Assembly (NCBI RefSeq): GCF_009733795.1
Contig: NZ_WNXX01000004.1
Span: forward strand, 186,001-250,000
Source: Actinotalea caeni
Lineage (GTDB): Bacteria; Actinomycetota; Actinomycetes; Actinomycetales; Beutenbergiaceae
DNA length: 64,000 bases
Reading direction: 5' to 3'
Shown: positions 18,062 through 26,418 of the stretch, piece after piece
Position numbering within the stretch: position 1 is the first letter of the stretch
Layout of the letters: the number at the start of each line of letters is the position of its first letter
Notes under the pieces: generated by a model
What the model was told of the DNA's origin: nothing
Databases searched by the model: none
What the model saw: the letters and a program-made list of their open reading frames with translations, nothing else
Made by a program: the position numbers and the translations under genes

Positions 18062-20032
18062 ATGTCGGTCATCCACGTCGCCACCACCGGTTCCGACACC
18101 GCGAGCGGGTCCGCCGACGACCCGCTGCGCACGATCCAGCGGGCCGCCGAGCTCGCGACCCCCGGCACCACCGTCGTCGTCCACGGCGGCGTCTACCGGG
18201 AGTGGGTGCGGCCCCCGCGCGGCGGCCGCGGCGAGGACCGCCGGATCGTGTTCCAGGCCGCCAAGGGCGAGCACGTGCGGATCACCGGCTCCGAGCGGGT
18301 CACCGGCTGGGAGCGCGAGGACGGCGACGTCTGGCGCGTCACCCTCCCCAACGGCCTGTTCGGCGAGCGCAACCCGTTCGCCATCGAGGTGGCGGGCGAC
18401 TGGCTCATCCGCGAGCCCGGTGAGCCGGCCGTGCACCTCGGCGAGGTCTACCTCGAGGGCCGCAGCGGCTACGAGGTGAGCAGCCGCGAGGCGGTCGCCG
18501 ACCCCGACGCCGTCCCGCTCACCACCGTCGACCGCTGGACCGGCCGCCCCGGCCACGAGCGCGACCCCGAGCAGGTGCAGCAGCGCTGGTACGCCGAGGT
18601 CGGCGAGGACGCGACCACCGTGTGGGCCCACTTCCCCGGCGTCGACCCGAACGCCGCGCTCGTCGAGGTCAACGTGCGCCCGGCGGTGTTCTTCCCGACC
18701 GAGCACCACGTCGACTACATCACCGTGCGCGGCTTCGAGCTCTGCCAGGCCGCCACCCCGTGGGCGCCGCCGACGGCGGACCAGCCCGGGCTCGTCGGCC
18801 CGAACTGGGCCAAGGGCTGGGTGATCGAGGACAACGACATCCACGACGCCACGTGCTCGGCCGTCTCGCTCGGCAAGGAGCGCTCCACCGGCCACAACCT
18901 CGCCACCGAGCGCGGCGACAAGCCCGGCTACCAGTACCAGCTCGAGAGCGTCTTCGCCGCCCGCCAGATCGGCTGGGACCGCGAGCACATCGGCTCCCAC
19001 GTGGTGCGGCGCAACACGATCCACCACTGCGGGCAGAACGGCGTCGTCGGGCATCTCGGCTGCGTGTTCTCCCGCATCGAGGACAACCACATCCACGCGA
19101 TCGCCACCAAGCGGGAGTTCTTCGGCCACGAGATCGGCGGCATCAAGCTGCACGCCCCGATCGACGTCGTCATCAGCGGCAACCGCATCCACGACTGCAC
19201 GCTCGGCACCTGGCTGGACTGGCAGACCCAGGGCACCCGGATCACCCGCAACCTCTACTACGGCAACACCCGCGACCTGTTCATCGAGGTCAGCCACGGC
19301 CCGTTCGTCGTCGACCACAACGTGCTCGCGTCCCCGGTCTCGCTCGACAACTTCGCGCAGGGCGGCGCCTACGTCGGCAACCTCGTCGCCGGCGCGATCC
19401 GGCTGGAGCCGGTGCGCGACCGGGCCACGCCCTACCACCGGCCGCACTCGACCCAGGTGGCGGGGTACGCCGTCGTGGAGGGCGGCGACGACCGCTGGAT
19501 CGGCAACCTCTTCCTCGGTGGCGACCTCGACGCCGCGTACGAGCCCGGCTCGCTCGGCCACGACCTGTCCGGCTACGGCACCCTCGGCTACGCCGACCAC
19601 CCGGGCTCCCCGGCGGAGTACCTGGAGCGGGTCGAGGCCCGCCGCCCCGGCGACCACAAGCCGTTCCTCGACCTCGTGCAGCACGTCGACGTCCGCGGCA
19701 ACGCCTACGTGGAGCCCGCCGCACCGCGCCCGGGCGAGGAGGGCGCCGCCGCCGTGGCCGACGGCGTCACGGTCGAGGTGGTCGACGACGGCGACCAGGT
19801 CCACCTCGAGCTGACCCTGCCGGGCGAGCTCGCCGCGCCGCGCGTCGGGCTGGTCACCGGCGCCGACCTCGGGGTCGCACGGTTTCCGGACGCGGCGTTC
19901 GAGGACCCCAGCGGCGCCCCGGTCGTGCTCGACACCGACCTCGTGGGCGGGCGCAAGGACGCCGAGGGGCGCTACCCGGCGGGTCCGCTCGCGCAGCTGA
20001 GCGAGGGGTCGCAGCGGGTGCGGGTCTGGTAG
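18062..20032 (+). CDS. GH120 beta-xylosidase (right-handed beta-helix)
   Basis: 656 aa, close to the ~640 of XylC from Thermoanaerobacterium, which it resembles throughout from memory: VHGGVYREWVRPP, GSERVTGWEREDGDVWRV, AATPWAPPTADQPGLVGPNW, CGQNGVVGHLG and the final RVRVW. The two GH120 catalytic acids are in GTWLDWQTQGTR (nucleophile Asp) and DLFIEVSHGPF (acid/base Glu), about residues 384 and 407. The beta-helix (residues ~5-490) is followed by a C-terminal beta domain. It removes xylose from xylo-oligosaccharides. No signal peptide, so it acts on imported oligomers. No transporter or xylose pathway adjoins it; operator-like palindromes lie upstream. Confidence 0.9.
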   Translation: MSVIHVATTGSDTASGSADDPLRTIQRAAELATPGTTVVVHGGVYREWVRPPRGGRGEDRRIVFQAAKGEHVRITGSERVTGWEREDGDVWRVTLPNGLFGERNPFAIEVAGDWLIREPGEPAVHLGEVYLEGRSGYEVSSREAVADPDAVPLTTVDRWTGRPGHERDPEQVQQRWYAEVGEDATTVWAHFPGVDPNAALVEVNVRPAVFFPTEHHVDYITVRGFELCQAATPWAPPTADQPGLVGPNWAKGWVIEDNDIHDATCSAVSLGKERSTGHNLATERGDKPGYQYQLESVFAARQIGWDREHIGSHVVRRNTIHHCGQNGVVGHLGCVFSRIEDNHIHAIATKREFFGHEIGGIKLHAPIDVVISGNRIHDCTLGTWLDWQTQGTRITRNLYYGNTRDLFIEVSHGPFVVDHNVLASPVSLDNFAQGGAYVGNLVAGAIRLEPVRDRATPYHRPHSTQVAGYAVVEGGDDRWIGNLFLGGDLDAAYEPGSLGHDLSGYGTLGYADHPGSPAEYLERVEARRPGDHKPFLDLVQHVDVRGNAYVEPAAPRPGEEGAAAVADGVTVEVVDDGDQVHLELTLPGELAAPRVGLVTGADLGVARFPDAAFEDPSGAPVVLDTDLVGGRKDAEGRYPAGPLAQLSEGSQRVRVW

Positions 20033-20035
20033 CCG

Positions 20036-21229
20036 TCAGGCGGGAGGGGCCAGCTGGTCCTCGAGCTCGCGCGGACGCCCCACGTAGGCCATGAGCAGCG
20101 CCAGCGGGACGACCAGCACGAGCATCGCGACCAGCGGCACCCGCCACGACCCGGTGGCCTCGTGCAACCACCCGAACCCGAACGGCCCCAGGCCGGCGAG
20201 CAGGTAGCCGCCGGCCTGGCTGAAGGAGGACAGCGCCGCCGTGCCCTCCGGGGTGCGGGTGCGCAGCCCGATCATCACCAGCGCCAGCGGGAACACGCAG
20301 CAGCCGGCACCGATGAACAGGGCCGCGGGCACCGCGAGCGTGGCGGGTGAGGCCAGCAGCATCGCGAACCCGACCGGGTAGCAGGCGATCAGCGTGAACC
20401 CGACCCGGCGCTGGTCGCGGCGCGACGCCGCCAACGAGGGCACCGTCAGCGACAGCGGGATCGACACCGCGGCGAGCAGCGCGACCAGGGCCCCGGCCGC
20501 CGCGGGCGAGTAGCCGGCGTCGCGCCACACCTGTGCGTACCAGCCGAACGCCACGTACGCCTGCAGCGACTGCAGCCCGAAGAACCCCGCCATGGCGAGG
20601 CCCAGCCGGGTGCGTGCGACCTGCCCGACCGAGATCGCCCGCCGCCGCGCGTGGCCGGGGGAGTCGTCGCGCCGCGCCAGCAGCACCCAGGGGAGCGCCG
20701 CGAGCAGCCCGAGCACCGCCCACACCCCGAGGCCCCAGCGCCACGACCCGAGCGCGTCGGCGACCGGCACGGTGAGCAGCAGCGCCCCGGTCAGCCCGAT
20801 CGCCATCGCGGTCGTGTAGACGGCGGTGACCCTCCCGATCCGCTCCGGGTAGTGCAGCTTGACCAGCGACGGCAGCAGCACGTTCGCGGCCGCCATCCCC
20901 GCGAGCGCCAGCGCCGACAGCAGCAGGAACGGCAGCGGGTCCGACACGAGCGCACGGCCCCCGAGACCCGTGGTCACCGCGACGACCGCGAGCAGTGTCG
21001 CGCGGTGGATCCCGAGCCGGGCGGCCAGCCGCGGCGTGAGCGCCCCGAACCCGGAGAACGCGAGAACCGGCAGCGAGGTCAGCAGCCCCGCGCCCTCGGT
21101 CGAGAGCCCGACGGCGTCGCGCACCTCGGCGAGCAGCGGCCCGACCGAGACGGCGGCCGGCCGCAGGTTGAACGACAGCGCGACGATCCCTGCCAGCGCG
21201 AGCCAGCCGGCGGCGCGGCGCGCGGTCAT
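20036..21229 (-). CDS. MFS transporter, CynX/NimT family
   Basis: About 397 aa from ATG 21229; the frame extends to 21379 but that part is basic, non-helical and overlaps the divergent SDR gene. Twelve hydrophobic segments are visible, e.g. GWLALAGIVALSFNLRPAAV with the NLRPA motif typical of the cyanate/nitroimidazole (CynX/NimT) branch, GLLTSLPVLAFSGFGALTP, and ALSSFSQAGGYLLAGLGP. Substrate unknown; relatives are usually called cyanate permeases without proof. It converges on GH120 with three bases between stops. Confidence 0.88.
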   Translation of the reverse strand: MTARRAAGWLALAGIVALSFNLRPAAVSVGPLLAEVRDAVGLSTEGAGLLTSLPVLAFSGFGALTPRLAARLGIHRATLLAVVAVTTGLGGRALVSDPLPFLLLSALALAGMAAANVLLPSLVKLHYPERIGRVTAVYTTAMAIGLTGALLLTVPVADALGSWRWGLGVWAVLGLLAALPWVLLARRDDSPGHARRRAISVGQVARTRLGLAMAGFFGLQSLQAYVAFGWYAQVWRDAGYSPAAAGALVALLAAVSIPLSLTVPSLAASRRDQRRVGFTLIACYPVGFAMLLASPATLAVPAALFIGAGCCVFPLALVMIGLRTRTPEGTAALSSFSQAGGYLLAGLGPFGFGWLHEATGSWRVPLVAMLVLVVPLALLMAYVGRPRELEDQLAPPA

Positions 21230-21377
21230 CGCCGCACGTCGCGGCGCAGGAAGGTCATCCTCGAGAGGTATCACGAACCGCCCGCCCCCGGCCGCGCGGT
21301 CCGTCTCGCGACCGCGCCCTGGCCCGATCGGTCGCGATGAGGTGACGACGTCGTCGTGCTCGTGGCACCGTTCGTCC

Positions 21378-22175
21378 ATGAGCGAGAAGGTGGATCGCGA
21401 CGGGGCAGCGGTGGGGCGCCGGTTCGCCGGTGCGGTGGCGGTCGTGACCGGCGCGGGTCACGGGATCGGAGCGGCGTGCGCGCGCCGTCTCGCGGAGGAG
21501 GGCGCGCGCGTGATGGTGCTCGACCTCGACGGCGACGCCGCGGCCGCGGTGGCCCGGTCCCTGCCACGGGCCGACGGCGGCGAGCACCACGCGGTCGCGG
21601 TCGACGTGACCGACGCGAGCGCGGTGACCGAGGCGCTGGCCGCCGTCGAGCAGCGCACGGAGCGCGTGGACGCGCTCGTCAACGTCGCCGGCGGGGGGAT
21701 GCCGGAGCCGGCCTTCGAGGACGGCGACGACGAGCCGTTCGAGCGGATGTGGCAGCTCAACTTCCTCAGCGTGGTGCGCGTGACGCGTGCCGCGATCCCG
21801 ATGCTGCAGCGCAGCGACCGGGCGGCGGTGGTGACCGTGAGCTCGGTCAACGGCCTGATCGCGCTGGGCGGCGAGGCGTACTCGGCGGCGAAGGCCGCGC
21901 TGACCTCGCTGACGACGAACCTCGCGGTCCGGTACGCCCCGGGGATCCGGGTCAACGCCGTCGCGCCCGGCACGACCCGCACGCGCGTGTGGGACCACCA
22001 GGGCGGCCCGGACCGGCTGGCGCGGCTGTACCCGCTGGCCCGGGTGGGCGAGCCGGAGGACGTCGCGGCCGCTGTCGCGTTCCTCGCCTCGGCCGACAGC
22101 GCCTGGATCACCGGCCACACGCTCCCGGTCGACGGCGGGCTGTCGATCCGTGGGGTCCCCGAGTTCGGACGCTGA
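21378..22175 (+). CDS. Short-chain dehydrogenase/reductase
   Basis: 265 aa. TGAGHGIGAACARRL is the TGxxxGxG cofactor loop (residues ~21-35), NVAGG the NNAG equivalent, SSVN and YSAAK the catalytic Ser and Tyr-x-x-x-Lys, and NAVAPGTTRT the post-catalytic loop. The Asp after strand 2 (VLDLDG) indicates NAD rather than NADP. A classical SDR with unknown alcohol substrate. Its ATG lies about 150 bases from the MFS start, so the two are divergent. Confidence 0.9.
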   Translation: MSEKVDRDGAAVGRRFAGAVAVVTGAGHGIGAACARRLAEEGARVMVLDLDGDAAAAVARSLPRADGGEHHAVAVDVTDASAVTEALAAVEQRTERVDALVNVAGGGMPEPAFEDGDDEPFERMWQLNFLSVVRVTRAAIPMLQRSDRAAVVTVSSVNGLIALGGEAYSAAKAALTSLTTNLAVRYAPGIRVNAVAPGTTRTRVWDHQGGPDRLARLYPLARVGEPEDVAAAVAFLASADSAWITGHTLPVDGGLSIRGVPEFGR

Positions 22176-22224
22176 CGACAGCGCTGCCGCCGAGGCCGGC
22201 CGTCGGGCCGTCGCGATCGGACCC

Positions 22225-22254
22225 TTGCGCACAAGTCGAACACCGGCGTACGGT
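22225..22254 (+). promoter_or_regulatory. Promoter for the membrane protein/GNAT pair
   Basis: TTGCGC (22225-22230), an 18-base spacer and TACGGT (22249-22254) form a plausible sigma-70-type promoter, followed by TGGAGG at 22281-22286 five bases before the ATG at 22292. Confidence 0.45.
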
Positions 22255-22291
22255 TTAGCGGTCCGGTCCGTCGTCCGACCTGGAGGCTCCG

Positions 22292-22867
22292 ATGACCGCT
22301 CTCGCCGCCGACGCCGGCGTCCGCACCCGACCACGCAGCGCGTGGAGCCGGGTGTGGCCCGCCGGCCTGGGGCTGCTGGTCGCCGCCGCCACCGTGCTCG
22401 GGCTCGCGGACGGCCGCGAGGTCGCGCCCGTCGTCGTGGCGTCCGGGCTCGTCTACCTCGCGGCGGCGGTCGTGGGACGCCGCTGGGCGGCGTGGCCCGC
22501 GTTCGGGGTGACGGTCGTCGTGATGACGGCGGCCAGGCTGGCCGACCTCGACGCGTCGGTCGTGCTGCTCGCGTGCGCCGGCCTGCTGCTGGTCGTCGGC
22601 CTCGCGCTCCAGCGCTGGCTGCCGGTGTGGGCCTACCCGGTGCAGGCGGCGGCGATGCTCGTGCTCGCCGCGCTCGCGCTCGTCGCGATCCAGACCTCGC
22701 CGACGGCCGGCGGTCTCGTGGTCGCGGCGGCGCTCCTCGCGCACGCCGCGTGGGACGTCCACCACCACCGCACGGGCCGCGTGGTCAGCCGTTCGCTCGC
22801 GGAGTTCTGCTGCGTGCTCGACACCGTGGTCGCGGTCGCCGTCGCCGTGATCGCGCTGACCTCGTGA
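22292..22867 (+). CDS. Integral membrane protein, function unknown
   Basis: 191 aa with about six hydrophobic segments (AGLGLLVAAATVLGLADG; VVVASGLVYLAAAVVG; WPAFGVTVVVMTAA; SVVLLACAGLLLVVGLAL; AAAMLVLAALALVAI; VLDTVVAVAVAVIALTS). A HAAWDVHHHRTGRVVS motif near the C-terminus has clustered histidines that could bind metal or haem. GGAGG upstream supports the start. Its stop overlaps the GNAT start (GTGA), so both are co-translated. I do not recognise the family with certainty. Confidence 0.75.
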   Translation: MTALAADAGVRTRPRSAWSRVWPAGLGLLVAAATVLGLADGREVAPVVVASGLVYLAAAVVGRRWAAWPAFGVTVVVMTAARLADLDASVVLLACAGLLLVVGLALQRWLPVWAYPVQAAAMLVLAALALVAIQTSPTAGGLVVAAALLAHAAWDVHHHRTGRVVSRSLAEFCCVLDTVVAVAVAVIALTS

Positions 22868-23439
22868 GCGCGGCACCCGCGGCGCGCCAGGCCGGGATCC
22901 GCGGCATCCTGCTGCGCCGGCCGACGCCCGAGGACGCGCCGGGGATCTTCGCCGTCCACTCCGACCCCCGCGTGTACGAGCACGACCCGGCCGAGACCCA
23001 CCCGGACCTCGAGCACACCGAACAGTTCATGCAGCCGATGCTGCGGCACTGGGCGAACGAGGGTTTCGGCTACTGGACGGTGCTGGTGCCGTTCACCGCG
23101 TGGCCCGAGGGCGTGCCCGGGCCGGAGACGACCGACGGCGCGCGCGTCGTCGCCGGCCTGGGCGGCATCCAGCACACGCGTGTCGCCGGCGAGTCCGTCC
23201 TCAACGTCTACTACCGGTTCGCCGTCGCGACGCAGGGGCGTGGGCTGGCCGGCACCGTCGTCCGTGAGGCGCTCGCGCTCGCGCCACTCGTCGCGCCCGG
23301 GCTCGACGTCGTCGTCCGCACGCGCCCGGCCAACACCGCGGCTCGCCGCGTGGCCGAGCGCGCGGGCTTCGTCGACGAGGGCCTGGTGCCGGGCACCACG
23401 GACATGCAGCTGCTGCGCTACTCCGCGCAGCGTCTCTGA
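22864..23439 (+). CDS. GNAT-family N-acetyltransferase (RimJ/RimL-like)
   Basis: 191 aa from GTG 22864, overlapping the previous stop. LRRPTPEDAPGIFAVHSDPRVYEHDP is the usual RimJ/RimL-type N-terminus; the acetyl-CoA loop is in YYRFAVATQGRGLAGTVVREAL (residues ~118-139) and the C-terminal TRPANTAARRVAERAGFVDEG is the N-x-x-S/A-x-R-x-x-E-x-x-G-F signature. Substrate (protein N-terminus or small amine) unknown. Confidence 0.9.
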   Translation: MSAAPAARQAGIRGILLRRPTPEDAPGIFAVHSDPRVYEHDPAETHPDLEHTEQFMQPMLRHWANEGFGYWTVLVPFTAWPEGVPGPETTDGARVVAGLGGIQHTRVAGESVLNVYYRFAVATQGRGLAGTVVREALALAPLVAPGLDVVVRTRPANTAARRVAERAGFVDEGLVPGTTDMQLLRYSAQRL

Positions 23440-23479
23440 CGGCGGCACCCGGCCGTCGCCTCGACACGGAGGAGATCGG

Positions 23480-23810
23480 ATGCAACCGCTCACGGTGGAC
23501 TTCATCCAGTCGCTCGACGGCTTCGGCGCGGCCGAGGGCTGGCCGGGCTTCTGGGGGATGGAGGGGCCCGAGTACCTCGGCTGGATGGCCGACTCGCCCG
23601 AGAACGAGCACCCGATCCTCATGGGTGCCAACACCTACCGGCTCATGCACGGCATGGCGCAGGGGGGCGAACCCGGCACCGACGTGCTCGGACCGATCCC
23701 CAAGTACGTGTTCTCGCGATCGATGACCCAGGTCGACTGGGGGCGCGCTGCAGCTGCTGGAGTACGTGCCGACCGTGCTCGACGCACCGCCGCTCGCGGG
23801 GGAGGACTGA
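23480..23810 (+). pseudogene. Dihydrofolate-reductase-family (RibD C-terminal-like) gene with internal deletion
   Basis: GGAGGAGATC precedes ATG 23480. The first ~87 residues are intact family sequence (LTVDFIQSLDGFGAAEGWPG; ILMGANTYRLM; PKYVFSRSMTQVDW). At about 23740-23748 the reading shifts: the next frame reads ALQLLEYVPTVLDAPPLAGED and stops at 23808-23810, which is the normal C-terminal end of such proteins. The central part (roughly 80-100 residues, including much of the NADPH site) is gone and the ends are out of frame. It is a scar of an internal deletion rather than a short gene. Confidence 0.8.
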
Positions 23811-23822
23811 GGGGTGGCCGCC

Positions 23823-23974
23823 ATGGCTGCGACCGTCCTGTACATGTCGGTCTCGGTCGACGGGTTCGTCGCGGGACCGAACGCGGGCCCGAGCACGTGG
23901 AGCTGGAGCCCGTGAGCGCGGCCCAGGGCGCCGAGGCGCTGCACGTGCGCTACCGGGTTCGGCACGCCGCCTAG
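23823..23974 (+). pseudogene. Second dihydrofolate-reductase-family gene reduced to its two ends
   Basis: MAATVLYMSVSVDGFVAGPN (from ATG 23823) is the start of a RibD/DHFR-like protein. After about 22 residues the sequence jumps, in another frame, to GPEHVELEPVSAAQGAEALH and VRYRVRHAA with a TAG at 23972-23974, the family's usual C-terminus. Some 150 residues are missing. It lies 12 bases after the other broken copy, so two tandem paralogues suffered the same type of deletion. Confidence 0.75.
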
Positions 23975-24034
23975 GCGGGCCGTTCGGCGCCCGGGCTCAG
24001 GTGCCGGCGCCGGGTCCGACCGGGTGTGCGCCGG

Positions 24035-24607
24035 TCAGACCCGGCGCAGCGCCGCGAGGGCGGTCTCGCGCACCAGGCCGGGCGCCTGCTCCGCGGTGAT
24101 CTCGCCGCGGTGGACGGCGGTCGCGGCCCCGTGCAGCACCGACTGCACCGCGGAGAGCTGCCAGGCGACCGGCTGGTCGTCGCGGAAGACGCCGTCGGCC
24201 CGGCCCCGGTGCAGCAGCCGCGCGACCCGGGCGGCGGGGGCGTCGTGGATGCTGTGCATGTCCTCGACCGGCAGCACCTGCTCGGCGGCGACGACCAGTG
24301 CGCCGTAGCGGTAGCTGAGCCGCCAGGTCGCCTCGAGCAGCCGCCCGAGCGCGGCGTCGGCCTCGCCGTCGAGGTCGACCTCGGCCAGCGCGGCCTCGGT
24401 GTGCTCGACGGCGCGCCGGGTCACCTCCGCGATCAGCGCGGCGCGCGAGTCGAAGTGGCCGTACAGGGTGACCCTGCCGACGCCGGCCGCCTTGGCGATG
24501 TCGTTGATCGAGGCGTCCGGGTCGACGGCGAGCAGCCGGGTCGCGGCGTCGACGATCGCCTCGATGTTGCGGCGGGCGTCGGCGCGCTTGGGTGCGGCGG
24601 TGGTCAT
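24035..24607 (-). CDS. TetR/AcrR-family transcriptional regulator
   Basis: 190 aa from ATG 24607 with GGAGG seven bases upstream. The HTH is at residues ~12-58: IEAIVDAATRLLAVDPDASINDIAKAAGVGRVTLYGHFDSR, broken here only by its own helices, with the typical LYxHF end. The C-terminal ligand domain is all-helical. It follows the MATE exporter gene on the same strand 69 bases downstream, so it may regulate that exporter. A GGAC-N6-GTCC palindrome lies in the promoter gap (near 24636-24650). Ligand unknown. Confidence 0.9.
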   Translation of the reverse strand: MTTAAPKRADARRNIEAIVDAATRLLAVDPDASINDIAKAAGVGRVTLYGHFDSRAALIAEVTRRAVEHTEAALAEVDLDGEADAALGRLLEATWRLSYRYGALVVAAEQVLPVEDMHSIHDAPAARVARLLHRGRADGVFRDDQPVAWQLSAVQSVLHGAATAVHRGEITAEQAPGLVRETALAALRRV

Positions 24608-24676
24608 CGTCGCCTCCGTCCCGCGAGCCGGTTCCCGGACACTGCCGTCCACCTTAGTGGGCCGGGACGCGCGCGG

Positions 24677-26041
24677 TCAGTCGCCCAGCACGATCCAGCG
24701 GGTGCCGCGCGCACGGAGCCCGGTCGTGATCGCTCGGGCCAGCATGAACCCGCCCGCGAACGCCACCCACAGCCACGCGAGCCCGGCGGCTCCGGCAGGT
24801 GCCCAGGTCGCGACGGCGAGCGCGAGGGGGACGTAGACGACGAGCGTCACGACCCCGGCCCACGCCAGGTAGCGGCCGTCACCGGCGCCGATGAGGACGC
24901 CGTCGAGCACGAACACCCAGCCCGCCACCGGCATGAGGACGCCGATGACGACGAGGCCGACGAGCGCGGCCTCCCGGACGGCGGGGTCGGTCGTGAACAC
25001 CTGGACGACGAACCATCCCGAGATCGCCACGAGCAGCCCGATCCCGACGCCCGCGAGCGTGCCCCACCACAGGGTGCGGCGGGTGATCGCGCGGACGCCC
25101 TCGACGTCGCGGGCGCCGAGCCCGTGGCCGACGAGCGCCTGCGCGGCGATCGCGAGGGCGTCGAGCACGAACGCGGTGAGGTTCCAGATCGACGCGACGA
25201 CCTGGTGCGCGGCGAGCACCTCGTCGCCGAGCCGGGTCGCGACGAGCACGGTGAGCAGGACTGCGGCCCGCAGCGTCAGGGTCCGCACCAGCAGCGGCAT
25301 CCCGGCGCGCGCGTTGGCGAGGATGCCGCCGGGGTGCGGCCGCAGCGGCACGCCGCGGGCGCGGGCGCCGCGGACCAGCACGACGAGCAGCGTGACACCC
25401 ATGCCGATCTGGGCGATCGCCGTCGACAGGCCGGAGCCAGCGATGCCGAGGCCGAACCCGTAGACGAACGTCACGCACAGCACCGCGTTGGTGACGGCGC
25501 CGGTGACCGCGACGACGAACGGCGTGCGGGTGTCCTGCAGGCCGCGCAGCGCGCCGGTGGCGGCGAGCACGACGAGCATGCCGGGGATGCCGGGCGCCGA
25601 CCAGCGCAGGTAGGCGATCGCGTGCGGCGTCACCTCGGGCGAGGCGCCCAGCGTGGTGACGACCTGGGGGGCCAGTGTCAGCCCGAGGACCGTGAGCACC
25701 GCCCCCAGGGCCAGGGCCAGCCAGACGCCGTCGACCCCGACGGCGAGCGCACCCTTCTCGTCGCCGGCGCCCAGCTTGCGGGCGACCGCGGCCGTGGTGG
25801 CGTAGGCGAGGAAGACGAAGACGGCGACCAGCGTCAGCAGCACCGTGCTGGCGAGCGTCAGACCTGCGAGCTGGGGCGTCCCGAGGCGGCCGACGACGGC
25901 GGAGTCGACCAGCACGAACAGCGGCTCGGCGACGAGCGCCCCGAGGGCCGGCCAGGCGAGGGCGAAGATGCGTCGGTCGAGCGAGCGGCGCTCCGCGCGG
26001 GCGGTGCTCGGGTCGGGTCGGCGCTCGCTCACGCAGGCCAT
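24677..26041 (-). CDS. MATE-family efflux transporter (DinF-like)
   Basis: 454 aa from ATG 26041 (GTG 26032 is possible). Twelve membrane segments in two homologous halves are visible: IFALAWPALGALVAEPLFVLVDSAVVGRLG opens helix 1-2 as in DinF, and LVRTLTLRAAVLLTVLVATRLGDEVLAAHQVV opens the second half (both shown only in part of their length elsewhere). It exports cationic drugs or metabolites using a Na+ or H+ gradient. A MATE gene beside dnaB is common in this group of actinobacteria. It is divergent from dnaB across the DnaA-box region and followed by a TetR gene. Confidence 0.9.
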   Translation of the reverse strand: MACVSERRPDPSTARAERRSLDRRIFALAWPALGALVAEPLFVLVDSAVVGRLGTPQLAGLTLASTVLLTLVAVFVFLAYATTAAVARKLGAGDEKGALAVGVDGVWLALALGAVLTVLGLTLAPQVVTTLGASPEVTPHAIAYLRWSAPGIPGMLVVLAATGALRGLQDTRTPFVVAVTGAVTNAVLCVTFVYGFGLGIAGSGLSTAIAQIGMGVTLLVVLVRGARARGVPLRPHPGGILANARAGMPLLVRTLTLRAAVLLTVLVATRLGDEVLAAHQVVASIWNLTAFVLDALAIAAQALVGHGLGARDVEGVRAITRRTLWWGTLAGVGIGLLVAISGWFVVQVFTTDPAVREAALVGLVVIGVLMPVAGWVFVLDGVLIGAGDGRYLAWAGVVTLVVYVPLALAVATWAPAGAAGLAWLWVAFAGGFMLARAITTGLRARGTRWIVLGD

Positions 26042-26091
26042 CGTGGCGCACCGCGAGCAGTCCGGCGTGTCGCGCAGGCGTGTCGCCGGTG

Positions 26092-26212
26092 TTGTCCACC
26101 TCACCACCGGAGGGCGGCGTCCACAGGCACGACGGCGCGCTCGTCACGGTCCGCGCGCCGCTGTCCACAGGTGGTCCGTGGATATGTGGACAACCGGTGG
26201 GGACGCTCCACA
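26092..26212. promoter_or_regulatory. Cluster of DnaA-box-like 9-mers upstream of dnaB
   Basis: The 377-base gap 26042-26418 has no gene. Within 120 bases it holds TTGTCCACC (26092-26100), GCGTCCACA (26117-26125), CTGTCCACA (26161-26169), CGTGGATAT (26177-26185, reverse orientation) and TGTGGACAA (26185-26193). The last is an exact reverse-strand copy of the actinobacterial box TTGTCCACA. A weaker CGCTCCACA follows (26204-26212). Such density is far above chance in GC-rich DNA. It could titrate DnaA or couple dnaB expression to initiation; it lacks the AT-rich unwinding element of an origin. Confidence 0.65.
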
Positions 26213-26418
26213 GGGTGCCCGTGAGTTCTCCCCAGGGGCCGTGGACGGAGCCGGTCGACGGTCGCCGTCGAGGCCGCTAACGTGCCCGAGGTGCCGTCGT
26301 CGTGGAGGGCCGCAGGGGAGCCCCGTCGCGTCGGCGGGGACAGGCAGATGTCGGTGGTGGATGCGAGTGTCGGACTCGTGCAGGAGGCAGCAGCGTTGAG
26401 CGTCAGGGGGCGGTTCTG

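Noticed and set aside
17411-19804. 797-residue reverse-strand frame across GH120
   Set aside because: Codon-position shadow of a gene with clear family motifs on the forward strand.
24026-26224. 732-residue forward frame opposite MATE and TetR
   Set aside because: Rich in Asp/Arg/Gly and without motifs; the reverse-strand transporter and regulator are unambiguous.
26042-26418. Chromosomal replication origin
   Set aside because: DnaA-like boxes are present, but there is no AT-rich unwinding region and no dnaA or dnaN nearby; described instead as a box cluster upstream of dnaB.
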